NCBI GenBank assembly: GCA_035471925.1
Contig: DATIPO010000340.1
Span: 3,947 to 67,946, forward strand
DNA: 64,000 nt
Origin: JANQFM01 sp035471925
Lineage (GTDB): Bacteria > Acidobacteriota > UBA6911 > RPQK01 > DATIPO01
Reading direction: 5' to 3'
Shown here in pieces: positions 41,552-49,957 of this stretch (position 1 is the first letter of the stretch; every line of letters starts with the position of its first letter). The notes below the pieces were generated by a model that was not told the origin of the DNA, ran no database searches, and saw only the letters and a program-made list of their open reading frames with translations. A program made the translations under genes and the position numbers.

Positions 41552-44374
41552 TCAACGAGGACTGACAACGGCCCAAGAGGCGCGCTCGCTCGGCAGGTAT
41601 CGGGCCGCCAGAGGATTCAGGTCAGAGGCCCGCAGAGCTCTGTAGAACTCATCCAGATGGCGCATTTCCTCCAGAACCTGCGGACGTCTTTGGCTTTCGT
41701 CGATGGCCTGAAGCCAATAGGAGTTGGAGCGTCTGAGGTCGCGGATCTGCTTGAGGACCGGCTGCTTGAGTCGGTCGACCTCTTCGTCGTTGGTGCCTTC
41801 GCGGGCCAACTCCGAGGTGACTTCCAGGCAGGCTTGGCGCAGTTCCCCGACCTTCTCTGGATCGGACATGGACTGAACGGTCATCAGCCCGATTCCGGGG
41901 AAGACGCTGTTGGTGCGGGAGGAGGCTGAGGGGCTGTAGGCGGCGCCCAGCTTCTCGCGGACGTCCTTGCGCAGCCGGTCGTCGATGATCTGCCCCAGGA
42001 AGAAGAGCCTGCGCCGGATTTCGACGTCCCGTCCGTCGGTGGTGGGGAAGGCCATGAAAAGCAGGGACTTGGGCACGTTGGTTTCGATTGTGTACTCCTC
42101 GTGCAGCCCCGGCTTAGGTGAGGGGACCTTGCGCCGCTCCTCGTAGGCCCTGCTCTGGCGGCGCCGCGGCAGTTTGCCCAGAGTCCGGGCAGCAGCTTCG
42201 ACCACGGCCTCCACCTCCAGATCGCCGACGAAGGTCACCTCCAGAGGAGCCTCTTGCAGGTGGGGCTGCAGCCAGGAGCGGATGTCGTCCATCGTGACCT
42301 GGGTGATGGCCTCTTGAGCCGGCAGGCCGAAGCGGGGATCGTCGCCGTAAAGGCGGGGGATGAACTCCATCTGAAGGGGACCCTGATGCTGGTGCTTGAA
42401 CCCTTCATAGAGCCGCGGAATCACGGCTTGGAACTGGTTCATGCCTTCCGGCCGCCAGCCCGGATGCTGCAAATAGGCCGCAATCAGTTCGCACTGCAGC
42501 ACAAGATCTTCGGCCGTCGTGGAGGCGCCGATCTGGAAGGCGCCCTGACCGACCGTAAAGCTGAAATTGGCTTGTTTCCCGGCCAGGATGCGGCGCAACT
42601 GGTCCGAACTGTGGGCCTCCAAGCCTCCGGCCGCGAAGACTTGGGTAGCCGCCAAGCTGAGTTCGGGCCGTTTAGGATCGAGGGTCAGGAGTCCCTCGCC
42701 CAGCCGTCCTCGGACGAGGATCTGCTTCTCCTTGAAGTCGGTCCTCTTGACGTTGACCATCACGCCGTTGGCAAAGACGACTTGGTGGATTCCCAGGTCT
42801 TCGACGTGGTTGCGTTGCTCGATCTGGCCTGCGGAGTCCTCATCGGAGGGATAGGCGAAGTCCTCGACGGTGATGGCGTCGGGCGCCGAAACATCCGCTT
42901 TGCGGCTGTCTTCAAGGGCCTCACGCAGCACCTGTTCGGCATCATCGCCCAGGTCGACCGAGCCCACCAGGCTGAGTTGCTGGACGCCTTTGGCCCAGGC
43001 CTGGGCAAAGGCTTGGTTGCAGGCCTCCAGGGTCAGGGACTCCACGGCCGGCTTGATGATGGCGCGGTTGGTTTCAGCGTCCGAAGCCACGATGTCGCTG
43101 CCGGCCGCCGACAGGAGCTGCCTGACGAAGCCGCCGCTGGAGCGGGTCTCCTCGCGTTCCACAGCTTCGTCCAAGCTGCGCAGGACGTTGGCCTTGACCT
43201 CGTCGAGTTCGGCCTGCTGGAAGCCGAACTGCAGGGCCCGCCGCAATTCCAGCTCGGCCTGCGCCAATCCCGCCTTCCAGCCCTCGGGAGCGGTGACCAC
43301 GGTCAGGTTTTCACCCTCGATCACTTGGAAGGCCGAGGTGCCTCCAACACTGGCGCTGAGGAAGGGAGCGCCGGCTTTCTTGGCCAACTCGGAGTAGCGC
43401 AGATTGAGCATTCCACGGGCCAGGGAGAGAGGGACATCCTCCTGGCGCCGGGCCTTGGTATCGGGTTCGTCCTCATAAGGACGCAACCGTTCCAGGCTGA
43501 TCTGGGCCGTGGGGATCTCATTCTCGTAGATGTTGTAGTAGCGTTCCTGGAAACGTGGCGACTTGACTTCGGGCACTTGGGCGGGCGGCTCTTGGGGAGC
43601 CTCCCAATCGGCGAAAGCCTGGCGCATCAAGGGCTCTGGATCGGTGTCCTGGAGATCGCCCACCAAGACCACGGTGACGTTTTCGGGACGGTACCATTTC
43701 TGGTAGAAGGCGCGCGTCATGTCGGCGGTGAAGCGGGCCCGTGCTTCCTGCACGCCGATGGGAAGGCGCTGGGGAATGCGGGTTCCAGCCAGTTCAATTT
43801 CGATCTGCCTGATGAAGGTGCGCAGGCTGGCCGAATCACGCTCTCTCTGTTCAGCGTCGATGACGCCTTTCTCGGCCTCGACCTCCTCGGAACTGAGGGT
43901 GATCCCGTCGGCGAAATCGCGCAGCACTTTGAGTCCTTCTTTGAGGCTTTCCGCATCGGAGTCGGGCAGATCGATCTGGTAGATGGTGGCTTCAAAGCCG
44001 GTGGAGGCGTTGGAATCGGCGCCGTAGGACATTCCGTGCTCCTGAAACCATTCGATCAGGGTGCCGGGGGGAAAATTGCGGGTGCCGTTGAAAGCCATGT
44101 GTTCCAGGAAGTGGGCCATGCCCCGCTCATCCTCCTCTTCAGCCAGCGAACCGACGGCCACGTGCATGCGCAAAAAGCTGCGCTTGTTGGGTTCGGGATT
44201 GGCCATCCAGGCCAGTCGAAGGCCGTTGTCGAGGTTGACGAAGCGGATGCGGGAATTGGCTGGGATGTCGGAGCTCTCATGTTCCCAGCCGCGGGCTTCG
44301 CCTGAACGGCGCTCGGCCTGGGCCGCGGGCAAAGAGAGAAGAAGGGCGAAGATGCAGGTTAAGAGGCGCTTCAT
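41552..44374 (-). CDS. M16-family zinc peptidase (PqqL/insulinase-like)
   Basis: The 940-residue product has a signal peptide (residues 1-20). Its N-terminal active domain carries the inverted zinc motif HxxEH as 'HFLEH' (88-92). The third ligand region 'EVEAEKGVIDAEQRERD' (about 164-180) is also present. An inactive M16 half follows from about 500 ('GIHQVVFANGVMVNVKRTDF'), with the conserved R and Y region 'LRKDVREKLGAAYSPSAS' near 830. The length and two-half layout match the periplasmic PqqL-type proteases. It probably degrades exported peptides. AAGGA lies 8 bases before the ATG. It follows the DinB gene on the same strand with a 27-base gap, so it may share a transcript with the M28 and DinB genes. 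Confidence 0.92.
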   Translation of the reverse strand: MKRLLTCIFALLLSLPAAQAERRSGEARGWEHESSDIPANSRIRFVNLDNGLRLAWMANPEPNKRSFLRMHVAVGSLAEEEDERGMAHFLEHMAFNGTRNFPPGTLIEWFQEHGMSYGADSNASTGFEATIYQIDLPDSDAESLKEGLKVLRDFADGITLSSEEVEAEKGVIDAEQRERDSASLRTFIRQIEIELAGTRIPQRLPIGVQEARARFTADMTRAFYQKWYRPENVTVVLVGDLQDTDPEPLMRQAFADWEAPQEPPAQVPEVKSPRFQERYYNIYENEIPTAQISLERLRPYEDEPDTKARRQEDVPLSLARGMLNLRYSELAKKAGAPFLSASVGGTSAFQVIEGENLTVVTAPEGWKAGLAQAELELRRALQFGFQQAELDEVKANVLRSLDEAVEREETRSSGGFVRQLLSAAGSDIVASDAETNRAIIKPAVESLTLEACNQAFAQAWAKGVQQLSLVGSVDLGDDAEQVLREALEDSRKADVSAPDAITVEDFAYPSDEDSAGQIEQRNHVEDLGIHQVVFANGVMVNVKRTDFKEKQILVRGRLGEGLLTLDPKRPELSLAATQVFAAGGLEAHSSDQLRRILAGKQANFSFTVGQGAFQIGASTTAEDLVLQCELIAAYLQHPGWRPEGMNQFQAVIPRLYEGFKHQHQGPLQMEFIPRLYGDDPRFGLPAQEAITQVTMDDIRSWLQPHLQEAPLEVTFVGDLEVEAVVEAAARTLGKLPRRRQSRAYEERRKVPSPKPGLHEEYTIETNVPKSLLFMAFPTTDGRDVEIRRRLFFLGQIIDDRLRKDVREKLGAAYSPSASSRTNSVFPGIGLMTVQSMSDPEKVGELRQACLEVTSELAREGTNDEEVDRLKQPVLKQIRDLRRSNSYWLQAIDESQRRPQVLEEMRHLDEFYRALRASDLNPLAARYLPSERASWAVVSPR

Positions 44375-44401
44375 AACAAAAGTCCTTCAAGGCCGGGCCT
44401 T

Positions 44402-44893
44402 CTACAGGCCCCTATAGAATTCCAGATCCCTGTCGCGCAGGGCCTTGGTGATGTAGATGACTTGCCCGACGTGGTGTGAGAAATGCTCCACGACGTGAAA
44501 GACGGCGCTGAGGACGCTCACGTCGTAGACCTGGATGCGGCGGGTTTCCAGAAGATCAGCAGCCGTCAAGGAGTCCAGAACCTGGCAAGCTTCGTCCACG
44601 GTTGCCTGCAGCTTTTCCATCAGTTGGGAGGCTTGGCCGCTTTGGCGGGCGGCGAATTCTTCGTCGCGCTGGCGCGTGTCGGGTTGACCACCGACGCCCG
44701 CGATGATCCACTGGCGGACGTTCCCCGAAAGATGGAGGAGCAGATTGCCCACGCTGTTGCAGTTCTCGTTGGGACGCCACCAGAGCTGCTCGTGGGTCAG
44801 TTGGTCCACGCATTTGCCCAAGCGGGGCATGAAATCGTCGCGCAGATGCTTCTGGGCTTGGGTGATGAAGGCTTGCGACAGGTCCTCATTCAT
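44402..44893 (-). CDS. DinB-family protein (DUF1572-like)
   Basis: The 163-residue product is a four-helix DinB fold. The metal-binding histidines are visible in 'NLLLHLSGNVRQWI' and 'VFHVVEHFSHHVGQVIYIT'. DinB-like enzymes use zinc or nickel and a small thiol to act as transferases, but many have no known substrate. The frame is open for 228 bases upstream inside the M28 gene, but the ATG at 44893 begins the family region. It starts 14 bases after the M28 stop, so the two are cotranscribed. It is unrelated to the DinB DNA polymerase. Confidence 0.85.
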   Translation of the reverse strand: MNEDLSQAFITQAQKHLRDDFMPRLGKCVDQLTHEQLWWRPNENCNSVGNLLLHLSGNVRQWIIAGVGGQPDTRQRDEEFAARQSGQASQLMEKLQATVDEACQVLDSLTAADLLETRRIQVYDVSVLSAVFHVVEHFSHHVGQVIYITKALRDRDLEFYRGL

Positions 44894-44907
44894 GGTGATG
44901 TCTCGGC

Positions 44908-46539
44908 TTATTGTTGCGGCTGCTGGTCGGCAGGAGCAGTCCCCATCGACGGACGGGTTGGCGAATCGGCTGCTTCCCACAAACAAAGATAGACCAATTG
45001 GGTGATTTGTTCCAACTTGGGGTAGTTGAGCTTTTCGGGCGTGTCGTCGGGGCGGTGGTAGTCGGGATGCAGTCCCGTCGTGAAGAGCAGGGAGGGGACT
45101 CCGTGCTGCAGAAAGGGCCACTGATCGGAGCGGTGGAGGAGTCCGATGGGATGGTTGTCGTAGCGGAACCGGATCAGGAGCAGGACCCTGCGGTTGTTGC
45201 GGTTGACCAACTGGCGCAAATCGTCGCTCCGGCTGTAGCCCAGCACGTTCAGGGCCTTGGCGTTCTCGGCGGCTTCCTGAAGGTCGAGGCCCGTGAACCG
45301 ATAGTCGTCGGCGTCCGGGACCTCTTCATTTCGTCCGATCATGTCCATCTGGAACATGGCCGCGGTGTCCTCCAAGGGAACGCTGGGATGGCGCACGTAA
45401 TGGCGTGAGCCCAGGAGTCCTTTCTCCTCGGCGTTGAAGGCCGCGAAGAGGACGCTGCGGCGGGGCGCACGGCCTCCTTGGGTCAGGGCTTGAGCGATCT
45501 CCAGAAGGGCGGCCACGCCGCTGGCGTTGTCGTCGGCTCCGTTGTAAACGGTGGCCCCCCGGCGTCCCAGGTGGTCGAAGTGGGCTCCCAGGACCACGGC
45601 TTCGTGGGCCAGCTCCGGATCGCGTCCCGGGAGTCTGGCCAGGACGTTCCTGACCTTGAACGCCTCGCGCTCAAGGCTCACCTCGATCTCGGCTCCGAGT
45701 CCCGCCAGCGCCCGGCTGAGGGGTTCTCCGCCGTCCTCGATCTGCTGCACCACGTCCTCCACATCCAGTCCCGCCTCCAACAGCGGCTGCTCCAGGACTT
45801 GCAGCGAGGCTCGAACCGCCGGAATCTTGACCCGCGCGACATCTTCGCTATGCAGGTAGCGCTGAGTGGAAAGGTCCTTGGGCCAAGCCAATCCCGCCGT
45901 CAGGGACAGATTGTTGGAGAAGTCGAGGACGATCACTCCCGCCGCCCCCTGCTCCTGAGCGGTGAGCAGCTTTTCCAACTCCAGGTCTTCGGGACGCTCC
46001 TCTCCGCTGGGACTTCCGGGCGCAAGCACCACGATCTTGCCCTGAGCCTCCACTCCGCGGTAGTCGTCGTATCCGATCTCGAGCGCCTGCACCCCGTATC
46101 CGGCGAAAAGCAGGGGCCCCGAGGCTTCGCCAGAGGACGAGTAACGCTCGGGAGTAAAGGTCTCCTGAACTTGCAGCTTGATTTCCCGGACGCCCTGGCG
46201 GATGACCAGCCGGTTCGACTCCAGCAGGCGGGAGCGCACCAGCGGTACGTACTGGAAGTATCCTCCCGCGTCGCCGGCCGGCTGCAAGCCCAGTTCCTCC
46301 ATACGGCGGGCCAGGAAATAGGCGCTCTCACGGTTGCCGGGACTGTCCGCCGCCCGTCCTTGCAGGCGGTTCGAGGAGAGAAACTCCACGTCGCGGCGCA
46401 GTTCCTCGGCGGTGATGCTGTCGAGGGCTTGGCGGCGCAGGCGGTCGGAAGAAGAAGGCCCCTCCGGCAATGCGGAGCCCGCGCCGAGGGCCGACGAGAG
46501 CAGGAGAAGCACCCACATAAAAGAAAAACGGCGTAGCAT
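44908..46539 (-). CDS. Secreted M28-family aminopeptidase with PA domain
   Basis: The 543-residue product has a signal peptide (about 1-20), an inserted protease-associated domain (about 110-255, 'GPLLFAGYGVQALEIGYDDY') and the M28 catalytic domain. Zinc ligands are visible: H320 in 'LGAHFDHLG', D336 in 'YNGADDNASG', E371/E372 in 'FNAEEKGLLGS', D399 in 'MDMIGR' and a late His in 'HPDYHRPDD'. This is the full set for a two-zinc aminopeptidase. It should trim exported peptides together with the M16 enzyme downstream. The ATG has no Shine-Dalgarno sequence; a TACAAT box ends 7 bases upstream. Confidence 0.92.
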   Translation of the reverse strand: MLRRFSFMWVLLLLSSALGAGSALPEGPSSSDRLRRQALDSITAEELRRDVEFLSSNRLQGRAADSPGNRESAYFLARRMEELGLQPAGDAGGYFQYVPLVRSRLLESNRLVIRQGVREIKLQVQETFTPERYSSSGEASGPLLFAGYGVQALEIGYDDYRGVEAQGKIVVLAPGSPSGEERPEDLELEKLLTAQEQGAAGVIVLDFSNNLSLTAGLAWPKDLSTQRYLHSEDVARVKIPAVRASLQVLEQPLLEAGLDVEDVVQQIEDGGEPLSRALAGLGAEIEVSLEREAFKVRNVLARLPGRDPELAHEAVVLGAHFDHLGRRGATVYNGADDNASGVAALLEIAQALTQGGRAPRRSVLFAAFNAEEKGLLGSRHYVRHPSVPLEDTAAMFQMDMIGRNEEVPDADDYRFTGLDLQEAAENAKALNVLGYSRSDDLRQLVNRNNRRVLLLIRFRYDNHPIGLLHRSDQWPFLQHGVPSLLFTTGLHPDYHRPDDTPEKLNYPKLEQITQLVYLCLWEAADSPTRPSMGTAPADQQPQQ

Positions 46540-46546
46540 CTTGAGT

Positions 46547-46552
46547 ATTGTA
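46547..46552 (-). promoter_or_regulatory. -10 box of the M28 peptidase gene
   Basis: TACAAT on the minus strand stands 7 bases before the ATG at 46539, with no ribosome-binding site between. It is a near-consensus -10. A -35 at normal distance was not recognised. Confidence 0.5.
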
Positions 46553-46697
46553 GGACAAATTCAAGTCGTTTCGGGCTTCGTCCTCGTAGACGAACGCCCT
46601 GGAGGAAAGTTCGGGTCGTCCCTACAACTTTTTCGACCAAGAGCAAGCCGCTCATGTCTAAAGAGAACGAAACGCGAGATCGGACCGAGGAGAACGG

Positions 46698-47345
46698 TTG
46701 AGGCCGCAAGACATGGAAGAGGCTTTGAGAATCGGAACCAGCGAAGAGACGAGACCGCCTTCAGCCCTGAGCGAGGCGGACCAGGAACTGCAATGGGTCA
46801 TCGAGGCTCAAAAGGGCGACCGGGTGGCCTTCAACCGCTTGGTAGTGCGCTGGCAGCAGGCCATTTACAACCTGTCTCTGCGCATGCTGCGCAACCCTGA
46901 TGATGCCTCGGAGGCCACCCAGGAGACGTTCTTGGCGGCCTATCGCCACATCAGTAGGTTCCGTTTAGAGTCGAAGTTCTCAACCTGGATCTACAGGATC
47001 GCCTCCAACCAGTGCCTGACCCGTCTGCGCAAGAAGCCCGACCGGCCTCCTCACTCCCTTGACCAGGAAGGCCGGGCCGGACCGCTCTCCGAACAGCTAG
47101 CTGGAGGCGACTCGCAGCAGGAGAAGAGCCTTCTGCGCCGCGAGCGCAGCCAGTGGGTCCGGCGGGCCTTGGGCGGACTGCCGCCCGATCAGCGCATGGC
47201 CATCGAATTGAAGGTCTACCAAGACCTGACCTTCGAAGAGATTTCCGCGGTGACCGAGATTCCTCTCAGCACGGTCAAGTCGCGTTTTTACGCGGGACTG
47301 CATGGACTCAAACAACGGTTGCAGGCCTGCGGGATGGGAGATTAG
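46698..47345 (+). CDS. ECF RNA polymerase sigma factor (RpoE-like)
   Basis: The 215-residue product has sigma region 2 ('NRLVVRWQQAIYNLSLRMLR', 'DASEATQETFLAAYRHISRF') and 'SKFSTWIYRIASNQCLTRLR', then region 4 ('LGGLPPDQRMAIELKVYQDL', 'TFEEISAVTEIPLSTVKSRF'). It belongs to the RpoE-like group that pairs with zinc-finger anti-sigma factors, and the gene for one follows by 4 bases. The start is TTG at 46698, chosen because GAGGAG lies 5 bases upstream; an ATG at 46713 is the alternative. It is divergent from the M28 gene. The region upstream is a likely self-regulated promoter, but its motif was not identified. Confidence 0.92.
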   Translation: MRPQDMEEALRIGTSEETRPPSALSEADQELQWVIEAQKGDRVAFNRLVVRWQQAIYNLSLRMLRNPDDASEATQETFLAAYRHISRFRLESKFSTWIYRIASNQCLTRLRKKPDRPPHSLDQEGRAGPLSEQLAGGDSQQEKSLLRRERSQWVRRALGGLPPDQRMAIELKVYQDLTFEEISAVTEIPLSTVKSRFYAGLHGLKQRLQACGMGD

Positions 47346-47349
47346 CGTT

Positions 47350-48153
47350 ATGGATTGCCGCTATAGCCAAGATATTGCACCTTACCTGATGGATGATTTG
47401 CCCGATGCCCAACGCCGGAAACTGAGCCGGCATTTGCAGCAGTGCGACATCTGCCGCCGCGAGAAGGCTGCTTTAGAGCAAACCTTCGCCGCCCTGGGCG
47501 AGGTGCAGGACGTCCCCATACCCCATCACTTCTTCGTAGCGCGCGACGACTCGCGTCTGGGCCTGCTGCAAGCCTGGAGGCGCCTCTCGGCTCTCTGGAA
47601 AGCGGGATTGGCCGGTGCGCTGGCCATGCTGCTGACCGTGGCCGGCCTCTCGGCTTCGGGCTTCCAGATAGAAGTCGACCAAGGCATCGTGAGGGCCGGC
47701 TTCGGACCATTCCCTTCCCTTTCGCCAGCGGTTTCAGAGGGACAGTTGCGGGTCTTGTCGGACCAGGTGCTGGTGCAGGTCCGCGACAAGCTGGCGACAC
47801 GCGACGAGGCCATGGCGGGACTGATCCGAGAGGTCAGACTGCTCGACCAACGCCTGCAGGGCCTGGACCAGACTCAGCTGCGGCGTCTGCATGCCGTGGC
47901 CGCCGATTTGGAAAGTCAGTTGAGCCAAGCCTGGAGGCAGGATGACCAGCAGGCCCTGCAAGAGGTGGAACAGTGGATGGCCCAGACCTATGCCGACCTG
48001 CGCCTCGACTATTTGCGGCGTCTTTCCGTGGTGGACGCCAATCTCGAGCAGTTCGCTCAACGCGACAGCGCTCTCAATCAACAAGTGTCCTTTCTGGGTG
48101 AGGCCCTGGTCTACACCCTGGATCAACGACAACCCGAGAAAATCAGTCAATGA
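47350..48153 (+). CDS. Zinc-finger anti-sigma factor with coiled-coil outer domain
   Basis: The 267-residue product has an N-terminal zinc-finger (zf-HC2) anti-sigma domain with H28, C32 and C35 in 'HLQQCDICRREK', plus an early C3. One membrane helix lies at about 83-104 ('WKAGLAGALAMLLTVAGLSA'). A 160-residue outer part is nearly all helix and probably coiled coil ('LLDQRLQGLDQTQLRRLHAV'). It should hold the sigma factor at the membrane and release it on an envelope signal. The ATG at 47350 is just past the sigma stop; the open frame extends upstream inside the sigma gene. Confidence 0.85.
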   Translation: MDCRYSQDIAPYLMDDLPDAQRRKLSRHLQQCDICRREKAALEQTFAALGEVQDVPIPHHFFVARDDSRLGLLQAWRRLSALWKAGLAGALAMLLTVAGLSASGFQIEVDQGIVRAGFGPFPSLSPAVSEGQLRVLSDQVLVQVRDKLATRDEAMAGLIREVRLLDQRLQGLDQTQLRRLHAVAADLESQLSQAWRQDDQQALQEVEQWMAQTYADLRLDYLRRLSVVDANLEQFAQRDSALNQQVSFLGEALVYTLDQRQPEKISQ

Positions 48154-48212
48154 CCAGTCCTCACGGCCTTCTAGGCCGCGGGCGGACTCGATAAAAAAGC
48201 ATGGGGGGAAAC

Positions 48213-48983
48213 ATGCAGTATCATCGACAGACCATTTGCTCTTGCTTCCGTTACTTTGTTCATCTGGCCTTGGCCTTGACTCTGGCCGCCTTGCCGGCCG
48301 CAGCTCAACAGCGCCCTGACCTGGATGCCGATCTAGTCGCGCGGGAACTGAGAACCCTGGAAGGCCTGCTGGAGACCACCGTCAAAGTCGTGGCCCAGGC
48401 CGACAGGCCGGCCCATATCGTGATGGCTTCTTCGGTTTCCGTCCACAGCTATTATCTGCCCCGCCAGGGAGCGGTCTTCGAGATGGCCATTCCCGTCAAG
48501 GGCAAGGTCGAAGTGTCCGATAAACCCCACTTGAATCTCAGGGCCTTCTACGAACAGGGGATAAGGGTGCCCGAGACCGCCCAACCGGCCGGCGAGCCTC
48601 AAGACCAGCCGACCGAGATGAGCCTGCGGGAACGGCTTCAAGAGGCCCAGCAGGTGCACTTGGACCGGCAGAAAGATCTGGAGGAACTGCAAAACCGCAG
48701 CCTTGAGCAGTTGGAAAAGATGCGGGGCTTTCTGGTGGAGACAGTTGCCGACTACGCCGACCAATTGACTCATTTGCAGGAAGGCGAGTACGTGAACCTT
48801 GTGCTCAAGACCACCTCCGGCGGTCTGCGCATGTTGAACAGCCTGGGCGACGTTGGGGTTTTTGCCCCGAGCCAATCGCGCAGTACGCGCCAAATCGTAT
48901 CGATTCCCGTGAGTTTGATCCAAGACTACAAGGCCGAACGCCTGAGCTTGGAGGAACTGAAGGCTCAAGTCCTGGTCTATTGA
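48213..48983 (+). CDS. Secreted coiled-coil protein of the sigma/anti-sigma operon
   Basis: The 256-residue product has a signal peptide ('FVHLALALTLAALPAAAQQ'). A beta-containing N-domain follows, with 'VVAQADRPAHIVMASSVSVH' and 'SYYLPRQGAVFEMAIPVKGK', then a helical coiled-coil segment (about 125-175) and a C-terminal beta stretch. No family is recognised. It lies 59 bases behind the anti-sigma gene on the same strand and is probably the operon's effector or signal protein. The ATG at 48213 follows GGGGGG 4 to 5 bases upstream and was preferred over that at 48201. Confidence 0.75.
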   Translation: MQYHRQTICSCFRYFVHLALALTLAALPAAAQQRPDLDADLVARELRTLEGLLETTVKVVAQADRPAHIVMASSVSVHSYYLPRQGAVFEMAIPVKGKVEVSDKPHLNLRAFYEQGIRVPETAQPAGEPQDQPTEMSLRERLQEAQQVHLDRQKDLEELQNRSLEQLEKMRGFLVETVADYADQLTHLQEGEYVNLVLKTTSGGLRMLNSLGDVGVFAPSQSRSTRQIVSIPVSLIQDYKAERLSLEELKAQVLVY

Positions 48984-49008
48984 GAGCCCTGGGCGTCCGC
49001 GAGTGGGT

Positions 49009-49386
49009 TCAGGCCGACTCTGCTTCCATCAGTGATTTCACCGTCTTGAAGAGCTTTTCGAGTTCGAAGGGCTTTTGCAGAGTGGCCTGGGCCCCCAGCT
49101 TGCCGGCGGCATCGAGGAAGTTGAGCTTGCCCGCCGAACCTCCGCCCGACATGGCGATGATCTTCAGGTCGGGACATTCGCTGCGCAATTCCACGATCGT
49201 CTCCAGCCCTTCCTTCTCGGGCATGAGGATATCGGTGATGACGAGGGAACAGGGCGTTTCCCGCTGAAGTCTCAGGGCCTCCAACCCATTGGAGGCCTCA
49301 TGCACCTCATAGCCCTTTAATTCCAGCGCCTGCCGCAGCATGTTGCGCGTCATATCCTCATCGTCGATCAGTAGAATGCGTGACAA
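49009..49386 (-). CDS. Single-domain response regulator (CheY-like receiver)
   Basis: The 125-residue product is a lone receiver domain with the acidic pocket D8/D9 ('LLIDDEDMTRN'), phosphoacceptor D52 ('VITDILMPEKEG'), switch residue S80 ('IIAMSGGG') and K105 ('LQKPFE'). No output domain is present, so it would pass a signal by phosphotransfer or protein contact. No histidine kinase is adjacent. The start is TTG at 49386, 4 to 5 bases after a strong AGGAGG. It converges with the secreted-protein gene 25 bases away. Confidence 0.92.
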   Translation of the reverse strand: MSRILLIDDEDMTRNMLRQALELKGYEVHEASNGLEALRLQRETPCSLVITDILMPEKEGLETIVELRSECPDLKIIAMSGGGSAGKLNFLDAAGKLGAQATLQKPFELEKLFKTVKSLMEAESA

Positions 49387-49541
49387 AGTTCCTCCTGCCC
49401 CTGCCGATTGAGCGGGTCTTCGACTCCCTCAAGGCCCGCTCCCTGTCATATCGGTTCTCCGAAAAAAAGTATTATAGAGCATTGAAAGCTGCTCTTAATC
49501 GTCGGCGCTGGCTGCGCTCGCCTGAAGGAACAACCGATTTC

Positions 49542-49877
49542 ATGTCTGGCAACCGTTCTTCCGCCAAGTCAAGTTCATTCGAAAAAGTCCACCGATGGGT
49601 TCGCCGCATTCCGCCCGGCAAGGTCATGAACTACGGTCAAATCGCCTCTCTGCTCGATCCTCCATTGTCGGCCCGGGCGGTGGGATGGGCCATGCGAAAC
49701 TGTCCCGACGACGTGCCCTGGCACCGTGTCGTAAACGCCTCCGGAGGTTGCTCAACCGACCGCCTGTCTCATCTCCCTCAAGGCACCCAGAAGGCTTTGC
49801 TCAAGGCCGAGGGCGTCCGCTTCGATGCCGACGGCAATGTGGACATGGAGTGCTGCCGCTGGCGGCCTGAGGCTTGA
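49542..49877 (+). CDS. Alkyltransferase-like (ATL) DNA-binding protein
   Basis: The 111-residue product is the C-terminal half of the MGMT/Ada fold: 'FEKVHRWVRRIPPGKVMNYG' and 'SARAVGWAMRNCP'. The active-site Cys of 'PCHRV' is replaced by Trp (W60 in 'VPWHRVV'). Such ATL proteins bind O6-alkylguanine tightly and flag it for nucleotide excision repair instead of removing the alkyl group. The 'ARAVG' helix-turn-helix recognition helix and its Arg finger are present. The open frame extends 162 bases upstream, but the ATG at 49542 gives the usual ATL length. Confidence 0.88.
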   Translation: MSGNRSSAKSSSFEKVHRWVRRIPPGKVMNYGQIASLLDPPLSARAVGWAMRNCPDDVPWHRVVNASGGCSTDRLSHLPQGTQKALLKAEGVRFDADGNVDMECCRWRPEA

Positions 49878-49957
49878 CTATCACACACCCTCGACCGTCA
49901 GGATCCCCAGGCCTCCGTTGACGGCGGGGACTGTGCGGGGCAAGATCTGAAGGCGAG

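Noticed and set aside
42254..44305. A 683-codon open frame on the plus strand
   Set aside because: It is the complement of the M16 peptidase gene, whose zinc motif and length fit its family; the opposite frame has no recognisable domain.
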